Position numbers and translations under genes: made by a program. The notes beneath the pieces are model-generated. The model did not search any database. It was not told the origin of the DNA and worked only from the letters and a program-made list of their open reading frames with translations. 24,109 nt of DNA. Source: a virus. Positions 15,901 to 20,947 of the stretch are shown piece by piece; positions within the stretch are counted from its first letter, which is position 1, and each line of letters begins with the position of its first letter. The stretch lies in the IMG/VR virus record IMGVR_UViG_3300046009_015348, positions 1 through 24,109 of that record; one strand, 5' to 3'.

Positions 15901-17084
15901 GCACACCAACAACAATCAATATCAGAAGCTTCCATCGGAGGAGCAAATAATTCTGAGGAAGCCAGATATCCTAATTGGTTTTCCTTTAAACTTACGTTTA
16001 TTCTATCTTCTACTCCATCCTTTACGCCGCCATGTATATGTGGATATGGTGAACAATAACAAGGAAATCTAGTATCTGTTCTAATTAATGTATTGTCTGG
16101 TTCAAAACATTCACGTTGCGCAGAGCCGACTGATGGGGCGCCCGGATAATATAAATCATTTAGCCATGCTTTAGGGTGGCAACTTATAGCCCAAGTGCCT
16201 TCTACAACATTTGCAAAAGAAGTACATTGTGTTATATACGGATCGTAATCAAATGAATATTCTCTAGGATACCAATAAAAATTGCAACCAGAATATTTGT
16301 AAGCAAAAACAATTGGTTCACTATTAAACGCTTTACTATATGCTTTTTTTGTATTGCAGCATCTTGCTTCACATGCTAGATGTGCTGGATGTTCTGGATT
16401 AAATACACCGTCTTCGCATAATTGTTGAGCGTTAAGCCCACAACGTATATCGTCATTCTCTAATGCTGCGATTACTCCCGGTAGTCGCCAGCATTTTTCC
16501 GATTCAATCCATCCCGGGCATCCGGGACCCCAAGTTTCTGTGCAGTCTGGTCCCTCAGTGCCTCCCCCAAAGCCTAATCTAAAGTTAATAGTATCTTCCG
16601 GATTGACTAAGTTGCCTTCATCATCATATTTTGGTATATTTTGTGGATAAAATTTTTGTAATTTATTTTTTACAAATTGTAAAAATGAATTTTTTTTAAA
16701 TGTTTTTGTAATGTATCCTTTTTGTTTTTTAATTTTTAATTGGTTTAGATAGGCATTATTTTCAAATTCAATAGAATTATTTTCAAATGCTGGTGCAGGT
16801 GTACCTGATGGTGGACCTGATGGTGGACACCTGTCGCAACAACATATACAACCGTTTGAGGGACCATTTAGAGCACGAATTAATGTGGGTCTTCCTGTAG
16901 CTCCCACCGAATTTCTTGGAACAAAAAGAGCAATCCAATCTTTTGGGCTAACTTCTGCATGCTCGGACATAGTTTCGCCAAATAGATTGATAAAATCCTT
17001 ATAAAGAATTGGATTGCAGCAAAAGGATTCATCACTTGGTGGTGGGGGCTTTATCCGCCCACAACAACATCGTTTTCTACTCAT
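9966..17084 (-). CDS. Giant Cys-rich virion protein with RCC1-like repeats
   Basis: A single 2372-residue open frame fills 7.1 kb. It contains about 80 cysteines, with clusters at the N-terminus (RKRCCCGR; CICCCDRC near residue 80), repeated CxxC pairs (GCTLCGFGG, GCSLCGGGQGG, DCGGCD) and a final CCGA. Residues about 820-1520 hold degenerate RCC1-type units: VGIKHTVAIDDYGGLFATP, VAAGHYNTLCVTNENRVEIYG, SCDYSVCITEDKSIHIWGD, IGAGYAHAMALVSTG. These suggest a beta-propeller. A DADGDG calcium-type loop lies near residue 1820. The last 200 residues look like a beta-sandwich. No signal peptide, membrane segment or catalytic motif is seen. It lies among surface-protein genes and has a late promoter and ribosome-binding site, so a long fibre or adhesin is the likeliest role. 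This is inference. Confidence 0.75.
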   Translation of the reverse strand: MSRKRCCCGRIKPPPPSDESFCCNPILYKDFINLFGETMSEHAEVSPKDWIALFVPRNSVGATGRPTLIRALNGPSNGCICCCDRCPPSGPPSGTPAPAFENNSIEFENNAYLNQLKIKKQKGYITKTFKKNSFLQFVKNKLQKFYPQNIPKYDDEGNLVNPEDTINFRLGFGGGTEGPDCTETWGPGCPGWIESEKCWRLPGVIAALENDDIRCGLNAQQLCEDGVFNPEHPAHLACEARCCNTKKAYSKAFNSEPIVFAYKYSGCNFYWYPREYSFDYDPYITQCTSFANVVEGTWAISCHPKAWLNDLYYPGAPSVGSAQRECFEPDNTLIRTDTRFPCYCSPYPHIHGGVKDGVEDRINVSLKENQLGYLASSELFAPPMEASDIDCCWCANTNRLGSFTEQYYKNRQACFRNIYPAEDGRGRTIGQGSCSPGVNCFTQSDLPGLNPNYRRRCWNRGISPYLLRKAKVQHKMAYQIWGHGSDPDKTQDFGPYYKGIVRQIGFFDKRIVTSFGKQQKQNVKLRNQLIGIVGLSHHFEAYAYRSEAGSRSIEILPLQNSCLLLIGQYEGYGGILTPRGPSTFRYNPFPHDSLMWQVRRGVPRRAIYNGSTVPLFHFDLVNMEAKSINKGIVGPDNASFDGKKFLEYFYEYFYTLRYYNVDPGCENVGDIPGAPEWDFSGEVIKYQYVSFWLEKMVEESILRIKDHAIDISEEVNHVIRSGIEDPETKELILTDEIALEVNGEQGYRDLCNFFSVSPGTLNATTPKIIRQKLFNPESLTDNYRPTYNESWVGPAGVAEELRCFLPRRAVLPVGLSEVGVTAWGFTGSHYGLSFAPLMGITLGITGADYYQGDNISDIPQAFDVPNILKDEEYLGFFSPQKISLGLAGGYIIDASGKLIPVGFGNESLARAPQHLSIGSIYDGGFDDIPPELKDPGDVPDGNVLKVEVGGLDYAVAMVEYLRGHCPQYTDKESLPSVGGDCNGDNFYVNSPFSYCAPNYPFGFIEDGNSEGSGNNLEPVGPRAFETRPSNAFRLVAWGSPIGVFSLASTQVSVSDSPDYCEDINPDDKIYPGTNAWNIWTDFSVGIKHTVAIDDYGGLFATPLSDNTYNQSSKGMGQSDLIPVAGFDGPPVNWNGRINYFPHIPRPGYVKEEEWNQQFYYNVTLPNSCYRLCASRCPYLLNDNGILISCRKCGGEASGPGGDDGGANSECTDCDFTFKIKGALHFDQGTPEAKENCPDSPTGCILEGCYTFNELNTPLNAREINYDLTPLLLGKFTNWKNHTDPGEAFQERMETFEPDVRFQPAYTKVAAGHYNTLCVTNENRVEIYGTYGLIDQNGEMLPGTTFDVFVPNQIKALAGRWNVTYGDCEIFCKGATHSPIMGATYTNPSFGDNIEEIKSSCDYSVCITEDKSIHIWGDASMVPDAFNIETYQRGKKAYKRLRLPNAIEIVSFAVGVNSFYVHYRQQIAIGQNTYNSYRTYSYTRYGIEDFGTEIPAHLFSAVMQDIGAGYAHAMALVSTGLEAKTWKAGDFAEDTLKYQFANFESLPFYFRRQAFFHAVPGSWDYSKFLYGGVCCRTLEGGDFSNNPDNLTVRNPVTVADRCSALAYNIYRADEENQGFDPRFSFSGHPELFWMRPDWRRFTYQSSTVQNEVSIKGSEISCVPDAGINIPAQQGGIGAISFYQRSCLGDYGDCWGEGRPQADRPPPSEIRNIPSCVSSGECGTSRWNNPAALPGNAIQTAIPVPVKVSFRSTKDVLQASFVRFDAPSRGCMREVARSLSYFKYAERHYYFGYDDTTGVYGIFNNPDFLREIAPLVYNPEKDYVCVDADGDGIFQRFPFVQEGEEDPCVGFTAPYPVGCTLCGFGGGNGPNGEGLCGSSAYLSLFDYPLSGPNYGSENAVEWPIFSITDPGLVALDLKFQNQICDVEDGPSGCSLCGGGQGGPNRNPLSAVVGYGAVAFVACGFECGPIYQQGTNEIIDGYCTVRSGEKIRPGGAIYYNRGFKAISPSRALLWGVDQQISYTIPPENDTNYQNTKRTFIDVLNDSEYTHKTEPWFFSNSPKWKPMFYYSPLIEGSSNTNDPEVIALSKYNLLKCSQDGPQDAIKCLSNAIDANADCGGCDITNGDPFLEDGVFVEEIEFDTLENPIREHILGKFTSNTELGVRQISKGVFKYEISATKKNPDLNVKFGARLYKVDQFGAETLLLNDSDYSPTVDREFIQSVIEEPGDDTVEPPIPPTVTIQEIPTFGRYIFNQYVTMPIEVNETDKLRFELYAKVFELGDTAEGGSNRLLVRYGTVTDVPEVLGDEARYVVGDEVSFVEYSKFSIVLENPPCFGGGDDTPNAPPSNVKKVVSDQGQVVYQAGNITCLILDCCGA

Positions 17085-17102
17085 AAATTATATCCTGCAT
17101 TC

Positions 17103-17109
17103 TATTTAG
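17103..17109 (-). promoter_or_regulatory. T4-type late promoter for the giant gene
   Basis: GCTAAATA on the minus strand, 18 bases before the ATG, with GCAGGATA as likely ribosome-binding site. The predicted leader is about 13 bases. Confidence 0.65.
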
Positions 17110-17119
17110 CATAGAAATA

Positions 17120-17150
17120 AAAACCCACCTCAAATTTTGAGGTGGGTTTG
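17120..17150 (-). terminator. Rho-independent terminator after the HTH-like gene
   Basis: A 14-bp inverted repeat (AAACCCACCTCAAA and its complement) with almost no loop is followed on the minus strand by TTTTTATTT. It ends the leftward HTH gene just before the late promoter of the giant gene. A smaller 8-bp hairpin (17156-17174, CTAAACTT / AAGTTTAG) overlaps the HTH stop codon. Confidence 0.9.
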
Positions 17151-17170
17151 AAAGGCTAAACTTTGTAAGT

Positions 17171-17407
17171 TTAGCGACGGGTTGCGCTGCGGAGACGATA
17201 ATAGCTTCTGCCATTTCGCGTCTCACGAACCACGCTGAAACGATGGCCAAAGCGGTCCATCGCCTCCTGCAGGTCGCTCATGGTTGCGCGCATGTTATTG
17301 ACGCGGAACCGAGAACGAGCCTGTCCGGGCGTCAGGGCGTTTCCCTGAGCCATGTAATCACAAATACGCTGAATCTTAGTAGGACGATTGATTTTAGTAA
17401 CGATCAT
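17171..17407 (-). CDS. Small HTH / winged-helix-like early protein
   Basis: The 78-residue basic product reads as one helix-turn-helix-like domain: TKIQRICDYMAQGNALTPGQ, then ARSRFRVNNMRATMSDLQEA, then a basic wing RNGRSYYRLR. This pattern of a 'LT..QA...F.V.N..A.I.DL' helix pair occurs in small conserved proteins of T4-like and other phages. DNA binding is inferred. The ATG at 17407 is chosen over upstream in-frame codons because a consensus promoter lies between them, and an AGAAAGG site stands before it. The gene is markedly GC-richer than its neighbours. It has a near-perfect sigma70 promoter and a strong terminator, so it is a monocistronic, highly expressed early unit. Confidence 0.75.
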   Translation of the reverse strand: MIVTKINRPTKIQRICDYMAQGNALTPGQARSRFRVNNMRATMSDLQEAMDRFGHRFSVVRETRNGRSYYRLRSATRR

Positions 17408-17429
17408 TATATAAACCTTTCTAGACCAT

Positions 17430-17457
17430 ATTATAGCACAAATTTTAACCTTGTCAA
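17430..17457 (-). promoter_or_regulatory. Strong sigma70-like promoter for the HTH gene
   Basis: TTGACA, 16 bases, TATAAT, with GTGC before the -10. Both hexamers are perfect consensus. The predicted leader is about 16 bases and contains AGAAAGG. Confidence 0.88.
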
Positions 17458-17492
17458 TAGGCAAATTAAAAAAATTATACCCATAAATTCGG

Positions 17493-17500
17493 CCTAAATA
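17493..17500 (+). promoter_or_regulatory. T4-type late promoter for the metallopeptidase gene
   Basis: CCTAAATA, 20 bases before the ATG at 17521, with GGAG at 17509-17512. It shares the CCTAAATA octamer with the copies at 2703, 2721 and 6470. Confidence 0.7.
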
Positions 17501-17520
17501 GCTATACTGGAGAATTTGCC

Positions 17521-18117
17521 ATGAACCGAAAGCATCGCCAGTTTGTCAAGCATGTGAAAAAACATCTCAGCAAACACGAAATGCGGTTGGTTGTCGGAAG
17601 AGGCAAATCGGTAAACATAGGAAAAGGTCGATGTGAGGGATATTTTGACCAAGACAAAAAACTTATAAAAGTTGCAGGAAATAATTCTGCATTTTTAGAA
17701 ACTTTGCTCCATGAATATTGCCATTTTCTTCAATGGCTTCAAAAATCCAAAATTTACAAAACTTCAGAAAAACATTGTTTAATCGTGGAAAATTGGCTTC
17801 ACGGAAAAAAATATCCAGAACACAAAGTAAAAAGAGCATTCTATTGGGTTCGTAAAATGGAAAGAGAATGCGAGCAATATGCTGTAAAATTAATAGACAA
17901 ATATGAATTGCCTATTGATAAGGTAAAATACATAAAAAGCGCAAATTGTTACATATATGCACACTACATGATGGAGAAGAAAAGAAAGTTTTCAACTTTC
18001 AGAAAAAGTCCATTCAAAAGCAAAAAGGTGCAAAGAATCATGCCTTCAAATTTCAAGGCAATGAGTCATCAAACCATTCCGCGAAAGATATACGAAGCTT
18101 TGTTAAGCTGCGTCTGA
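17521..18117 (+). CDS. HExxH zinc metallopeptidase-like protein
   Basis: The 198-residue basic product carries LLHEYCHFLQW (His64, Glu65, His68), a gluzincin-type zinc motif. About 48 residues later comes ERECEQYA, whose Glu residues could be the third zinc ligand. This layout resembles small phage metallopeptidases and the ImmA/IrrE and SprT-like groups. The N-terminus (MNRKHRQFVKHVKKHL) and the C-terminus are strongly basic, which would suit DNA- or RNA-associated action. No signal peptide is seen. The substrate is unknown. Head maturation, host protein cleavage and DNA-protein crosslink repair are all possible. It stands alone on the plus strand with a late promoter, and its last 15 bases overlap the convergent gene. 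Confidence 0.7.
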   Translation: MNRKHRQFVKHVKKHLSKHEMRLVVGRGKSVNIGKGRCEGYFDQDKKLIKVAGNNSAFLETLLHEYCHFLQWLQKSKIYKTSEKHCLIVENWLHGKKYPEHKVKRAFYWVRKMERECEQYAVKLIDKYELPIDKVKYIKSANCYIYAHYMMEKKRKFSTFRKSPFKSKKVQRIMPSNFKAMSHQTIPRKIYEALLSCV

Positions 18118-18417
18118 TCTTCTTATTTCTTCCCAGCGCTCTTCTTTTTTTATGTATCCTCTTTGTATCAGCTCTACAAGATGATCTTCGATCATCCCTA
18201 AAACTTCTTCATTGATCGGATACTTGGTTTCCCCATCTATTTCAATGGGACCTGTTCCGGATTTAAGGCCCTCGCAGACAGCAAGATCGCATTGCTTTAC
18301 CAAATCATCGGTAAATTCCAGCAAGCCTGCTACCTGATAAAAAAGATCCTTGCGAGAAGGATCTTCTTCTTTTCGAGCCAACGAACGGATTTCGTAAGTT
18401 AGTTCAGGAATTTTCAT
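18103..18417 (-). CDS. Unknown small acidic helical protein, coupled to the Dps-like gene
   Basis: The family is not recognised. The 104-residue, mostly helical, acidic product has one Gly/Pro-rich turn in the middle (KSGTGPIEIDGETKYPINEE). Its ATG overlaps the TGA of the Dps-like gene (ATGA), so the two are translationally coupled and likely work together. The 3' end overlaps the metallopeptidase gene by 15 bases in the convergent sense, and no terminator is visible there. Confidence 0.65.
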   Translation of the reverse strand: MKIPELTYEIRSLARKEEDPSRKDLFYQVAGLLEFTDDLVKQCDLAVCEGLKSGTGPIEIDGETKYPINEEVLGMIEDHLVELIQRGYIKKEERWEEIRRSDAA

Positions 18418-18773
18418 GTAAGGCGAAGAAGATACTTTGTACGCTGTAAAACAGCAAGCATCTCATCACCTATATTTAGCAATTCTGTGTCTGTTTCTTT
18501 GAGATTATCTCTGAGATTTTGGACAAAATTTATTCCATCCTCGACTACCTCTTTTGAGTCTTTTTCTGAGTAATTTTCAAGAGTTATCTTAAAATTTTCT
18601 TTGGCGTTAATATTTCCATATTTGCCAAAATAAACTTCAATAAAAGAATCTATAAGTCCATCAAGATCCTCGTATGCCTTGCCCAATGCCTTGTGCTGTG
18701 CATACGATTTGGTTTGCCAATGGTGGACTCTTAATTGATTGTGAAGAGTCAATAGCGGAGTTATAATCTGCAT
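18414..18773 (-). CDS. Dps/ferritin-like four-helix protein
   Basis: The 119-residue product has an N-terminal helix LHNQLRVHHWQTKSYAQHKA followed by LGKAYEDLDGLIDSFIEVYF. This is close to the Dps pattern LH-x-x-HN-x-HW, x-x-x-H-x-x-x-x-x-x-Y-x-x-LD-x-x-ID. His and Asp/Glu residues fall at the ferroxidase-like positions. Dps itself is about 165 residues, so this is a short relative of a type found in phages. Iron binding or DNA protection is inferred. The ATG begins only 6 bases after a TATAAATA late promoter, giving a predicted leader of 0-1 base. It follows tRNA-Gln directly. Confidence 0.6.
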   Translation of the reverse strand: MQIITPLLTLHNQLRVHHWQTKSYAQHKALGKAYEDLDGLIDSFIEVYFGKYGNINAKENFKITLENYSEKDSKEVVEDGINFVQNLRDNLKETDTELLNIGDEMLAVLQRTKYLLRLT

Positions 18774-18779
18774 ATCAAA

Positions 18780-18787
18780 TATTTATA
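18780..18787 (-). promoter_or_regulatory. Perfect T4 late promoter for the Dps-like gene
   Basis: TATAAATA on the minus strand, the exact T4 consensus, sits 1 base beyond the tRNA-Gln 3' end and 6 bases before the ATG. The predicted mRNA is leaderless or has a one-base leader. Confidence 0.8.
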
Positions 18788-18788
18788 A

Positions 18789-18859
18789 TTCCCCAGCTAG
18801 GATTCGAACCTAGACAAAAAGATCCAAAGTCTTCAGTGCTACCGTTACACCACCGGGGA
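18789..18859 (-). tRNA. tRNA-Gln (anticodon UUG)
   Basis: The 71 bases fold into a full cloverleaf. The acceptor is TCCCCGG with CTGGGGA (one G-U pair), the D stem GTG/CAC, the anticodon stem GAAGA/TCTTT with loop CTTTGGA, so anticodon TTG. The variable loop is TTGT, the T arm CTAGG-TTCGAAT-CCTAG, and the discriminator A. CCA is not encoded. It reads CAA codons, which are common in this AT-rich coding sequence. It lies 18 bases after the TrmH-like stop inside a leftward operon and must be cut out of that transcript. Confidence 0.95.
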
Positions 18860-18877
18860 ATGGAAAGCCCCAACATT

Positions 18878-19441
18878 TTATACTCCGGGGCCCAGAGTTG
18901 CTGAAATCCTTGAGCAATATGAATTCATAACAATTGCGCTCGCGGATCCTACGTTTATGCTTCTTACTGAACCATATTGAGGAATGTACAAAATATCATC
19001 ACTGATATCCAATACATTTTGCGGAATTCCGATTTGTTCTTGTCCAAAAATTATTATGTAATGAATATTTGGATCGAAATCGTAAAAATTTATATCGCTT
19101 GCTTGAGGTACATTGTCAATTCCCAGTATTTTAATTTTGCCTTCATACAAGGAAAAAGTTTTTTCAATGTAGGAGCCGAGATCGTCAATGCTTTTGACAT
19201 GACGAAAGTTGGTATAATGGTGCGTACCAACCGTTCCCCTGCGGTCGTATTTTTTGTTTCCATAAATTACGACCTCCTTCGCAAGAAATGCGTTAGCATT
19301 TCGTATGACGGTAGCAATATTAAAATCGTTACCAATGTTGCAGCAGACAACAGAAAAGTTGTGCCGCTTAATATCAAGATCAGCGCGTATAGCATCATCA
19401 GTCCAGTATTTATAATGATCAATTATGTTTCTTGTATCCAT
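18878..19441 (-). CDS. SpoU/TrmH-family RNA 2'-O-methyltransferase
   Basis: The 187-residue product carries the three SPOUT motifs. Motif 1 is NIGNDFNIATVIRNANAF (residues 35-52, with catalytic-type Arg47). Motif 2 is IIIFGQEQIGIPQNVLD (129-145). Motif 3 is YGSVRSINVGSASAIVMNSY (156-175, with Asn163). These build the SAM-binding knot of TrmH-like enzymes, which methylate a ribose 2'-OH in tRNA or rRNA. The length is at the short end for TrmH, with little beyond the knot domain. The gene stands directly upstream of tRNA-Gln and 1 base downstream of the deaminase gene. Methylation of a tRNA is the most natural guess, but the target (for example G18) is not shown by the sequence. Confidence 0.88.
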   Translation of the reverse strand: MDTRNIIDHYKYWTDDAIRADLDIKRHNFSVVCCNIGNDFNIATVIRNANAFLAKEVVIYGNKKYDRRGTVGTHHYTNFRHVKSIDDLGSYIEKTFSLYEGKIKILGIDNVPQASDINFYDFDPNIHYIIIFGQEQIGIPQNVLDISDDILYIPQYGSVRSINVGSASAIVMNSYCSRISATLGPGV

Positions 19442-19442
19442 A

Positions 19443-19823
19443 TTAATCGTCCAACTGAACTAGTCCTTCATCGGTGGTATAAAAAATATCATGAAAAATA
19501 TCTTTGCACCATCGATTGCAAATCGGACATGGTTTTGCATTTCTAAAGTTTCCAAATCGGTTAAATCTAAAATTCAACAAAATTAACTTTTTGTCTCTTA
19601 GACTTCTAGGCACTTTTCGAAATGCGTCAAGCTCGGAATGCATTTCTGGATACTTGTATCCGAGCTTGACGCTTTGCGGATGAGTTTTATACTCATTCTG
19701 TCCAATTGCAATTATTTCCTTTTTGTACACAATTATGGAAATATGCTTTTTTTGTCTCTCCATAGCCATGGAGAGGGGCTTTGCAATAGGAACGTATATC
19801 TTACCGATCTGTTCTATGTTCAA
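19443..19823 (-). CDS. Zinc-dependent cytidine/dCMP-type deaminase
   Basis: The 126-residue product has MHSELDAF (His62, Glu64) and PCPIC (Cys99, Cys102), the zinc ligands and proton shuttle of the cytidine deaminase superfamily. Before it comes IIVYKKEIIAIGQNEYKTHP, the usual strand pair ending in the Asn of the GxN motif. The substrate cannot be read from sequence: dCMP or cytidine deamination for nucleotide supply, or a base in tRNA given the adjacent TrmH and tRNA genes. The start is probably the TTG at 19823, one base after the previous stop, because no in-frame ATG precedes the conserved domain. Coupling to the upstream Sm-like gene would explain the weak start. Confidence 0.8.
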   Translation of the reverse strand: MNIEQIGKIYVPIAKPLSMAMERQKKHISIIVYKKEIIAIGQNEYKTHPQSVKLGYKYPEMHSELDAFRKVPRSLRDKKLILLNFRFNRFGNFRNAKPCPICNRWCKDIFHDIFYTTDEGLVQLDD

Positions 19824-19824
19824 A

Positions 19825-20139
19825 TTAATCCATCGTCAACTTCAGCGGCGAAGACGTGTTCTTCACGCTCTTCGACGGAGTGACAATGCCTCTATTCAGG
19901 CTCGCATCATACTGCTGCTTCATCTCATCGAGCGGCTCAATGCTAAAGGAAATAAATGTATTTGGAACATTGATTCCTTGACTTGCCTTAGTATAAATGA
20001 GCCAAGGCATAATTCCAATTTGTCCTTCCTTCATTGGAATCAAAATAGCCGGATCTTTGAAGGTAACGTGATTTTCGTGCTCTTCAAAACGGGTGATGAT
20101 TTCTTCGCCTGAGTTTAGTCTAAATACTTTTACGTTCAT
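19825..20139 (-). CDS. Sm/Hfq-like small phage protein (paralogue 2)
   Basis: The 104-residue product starts MNVKVFRLNSGEEIITRFE and continues through MPWLIYTKASQGINVP to a helical EPLDEMKQQYDASL, matching paralogue 1 (9018-9299) in order and spacing. The first 50 residues fit a small Sm-type barrel. The C-terminal tail (SKSVKNTSSPLKLTMD) is unstructured. The start at 20139 is chosen over longer in-frame readings because a sigma70 promoter and an AAAGGA site lie just before it. It heads an operon with deaminase, TrmH-like methyltransferase and tRNA-Gln, consistent with an RNA role, though that is inference. Confidence 0.65.
   Translation of the reverse strand: MNVKVFRLNSGEEIITRFEEHENHVTFKDPAILIPMKEGQIGIMPWLIYTKASQGINVPNTFISFSIEPLDEMKQQYDASLNRGIVTPSKSVKNTSSPLKLTMD
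20120..20126 (+). promoter_or_regulatory. Candidate late promoter for the lysozyme-like gene
   Basis: TCTAAATA on the plus strand, within the N-terminal codons of the divergent Sm-like gene. The predicted start is about 66 bases before the ATG at 20198. It is the only late-type motif seen upstream of that gene. Confidence 0.35.
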
Positions 20140-20161
20140 GTGGTTTCCTTTATTTGTACCT

Positions 20162-20189
20162 ATTATAGCATATACTCTAACAATAGCAA
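20162..20189 (-). promoter_or_regulatory. Sigma70-like promoter for the Sm-deaminase-TrmH-tRNA operon
   Basis: TTGCTA, 16 bases, TATAAT, with TGC before the -10, the same extended form as the gp33 and HTH promoters. The leader of about 16 bases contains AAAGGA. Confidence 0.78.
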
Positions 20190-20197
20190 GCCCAAAT

Positions 20198-20947
20198 ATG
20201 AAAAGTTTTAAAAATTTTATCCTAGAAATGTTGGAAGAACCTCCAGTAAAAGTTGAACAAACTCCGCCGCGCAAGCCGATGGGAGAAGGAGGCTTGGGGC
20301 AACAAAAGGCAAAAGTTCGCGTAGAGGGCGAACCGGAAACAAAAAAACCAGAAGAACCCAAAAAGCAAGAACAACCGGCACAAGACGATCCATTCGGAGG
20401 AAATGATCAAATAAGAAGAATGTATGGATCAATTGTGGCGTCCGAACACACTGCCAGTAAAGTAAAAGATCCTTTTACATATGATGAAAGATTGTACATA
20501 AGAACCCAAGATAAAAGCGGAAAATCTAGTGCATATGGCCCATTGCAAATTGTAAGAAATACAGCAAGGGGATTCTTTAAAAACAACCCGGAACTATTCA
20601 AAGGAAATGAAGATTATACCAAACAATTTATCCAACAAGGCGATAAATTTTTAAAAGCAGGAAGTTCAAATGATCAACTATATGGGCCCGGTTGTGTAGG
20701 AGATCTATGTGGCGAAGAACACCACGCCAATTATCAAAAATTGGGAGCTGCAGTAATTCGCGGAAAAGCCAAAGAATTAAAAATAGATCTAGAAAAACCT
20801 ATGTCAGAACAAGATACTACTAGATTTGTAGAATATTGGCGAGGGGCAAGCGAAAAAGAAGATCCCAGATATTTTAGAGAATTCAGAGCAGCTTTCACAC
20901 CGAAAGCACCAGCTCCTGCTCCTGCTCAGGTTTCTCCGAAAAAATAA
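20198..20947 (+). CDS. Lysozyme-like (transglycosylase-fold) protein with Pro/Lys-rich N-terminal linker
   Basis: In the 249-residue product (from the ATG at 20198), residues 1-70 are a Pro/Glu/Lys-rich linker (PETKKPEEPKKQEQPAQ). The following domain has a candidate catalytic Glu in GSIVASEHTA (about residue 83) and a SSAYGPLQI segment about 30 residues later. This is the layout of SLT or goose-type lysozyme domains, where Glu precedes S-x-x-G-x-x-Q-I. A CVGDLC pair lies further on, and the C-terminus is a short Ala/Pro repeat (APAPAPAQ). A virion-bound or lysis peptidoglycan hydrolase is likely. No signal peptide or holin gene is seen. The first 36 codons of the longer in-frame reading overlap the divergent gene and are rejected. 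The 3' end overlaps the next gene by 53 bases. Confidence 0.6.
   Translation: MKSFKNFILEMLEEPPVKVEQTPPRKPMGEGGLGQQKAKVRVEGEPETKKPEEPKKQEQPAQDDPFGGNDQIRRMYGSIVASEHTASKVKDPFTYDERLYIRTQDKSGKSSAYGPLQIVRNTARGFFKNNPELFKGNEDYTKQFIQQGDKFLKAGSSNDQLYGPGCVGDLCGEEHHANYQKLGAAVIRGKAKELKIDLEKPMSEQDTTRFVEYWRGASEKEDPRYFREFRAAFTPKAPAPAPAQVSPKK

Noticed and set aside
17946-18215. Plus-strand open frame of 89 codons after the metallopeptidase
   Set aside because: It is a shadow of the metallopeptidase gene in another frame and runs antisense into the 18103-18417 gene.
20093-20197. N-terminal extension of the lysozyme-like gene
   Set aside because: These codons overlap the divergent Sm-like gene and its promoter. 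The ATG at 20198 begins a sensible protein.
20140-20361. N-terminal extension of the second Sm-like gene
   Set aside because: It reads through a sigma70 promoter and mirrors the lysozyme-like gene. The paralogue starts at the equivalent of 20139.
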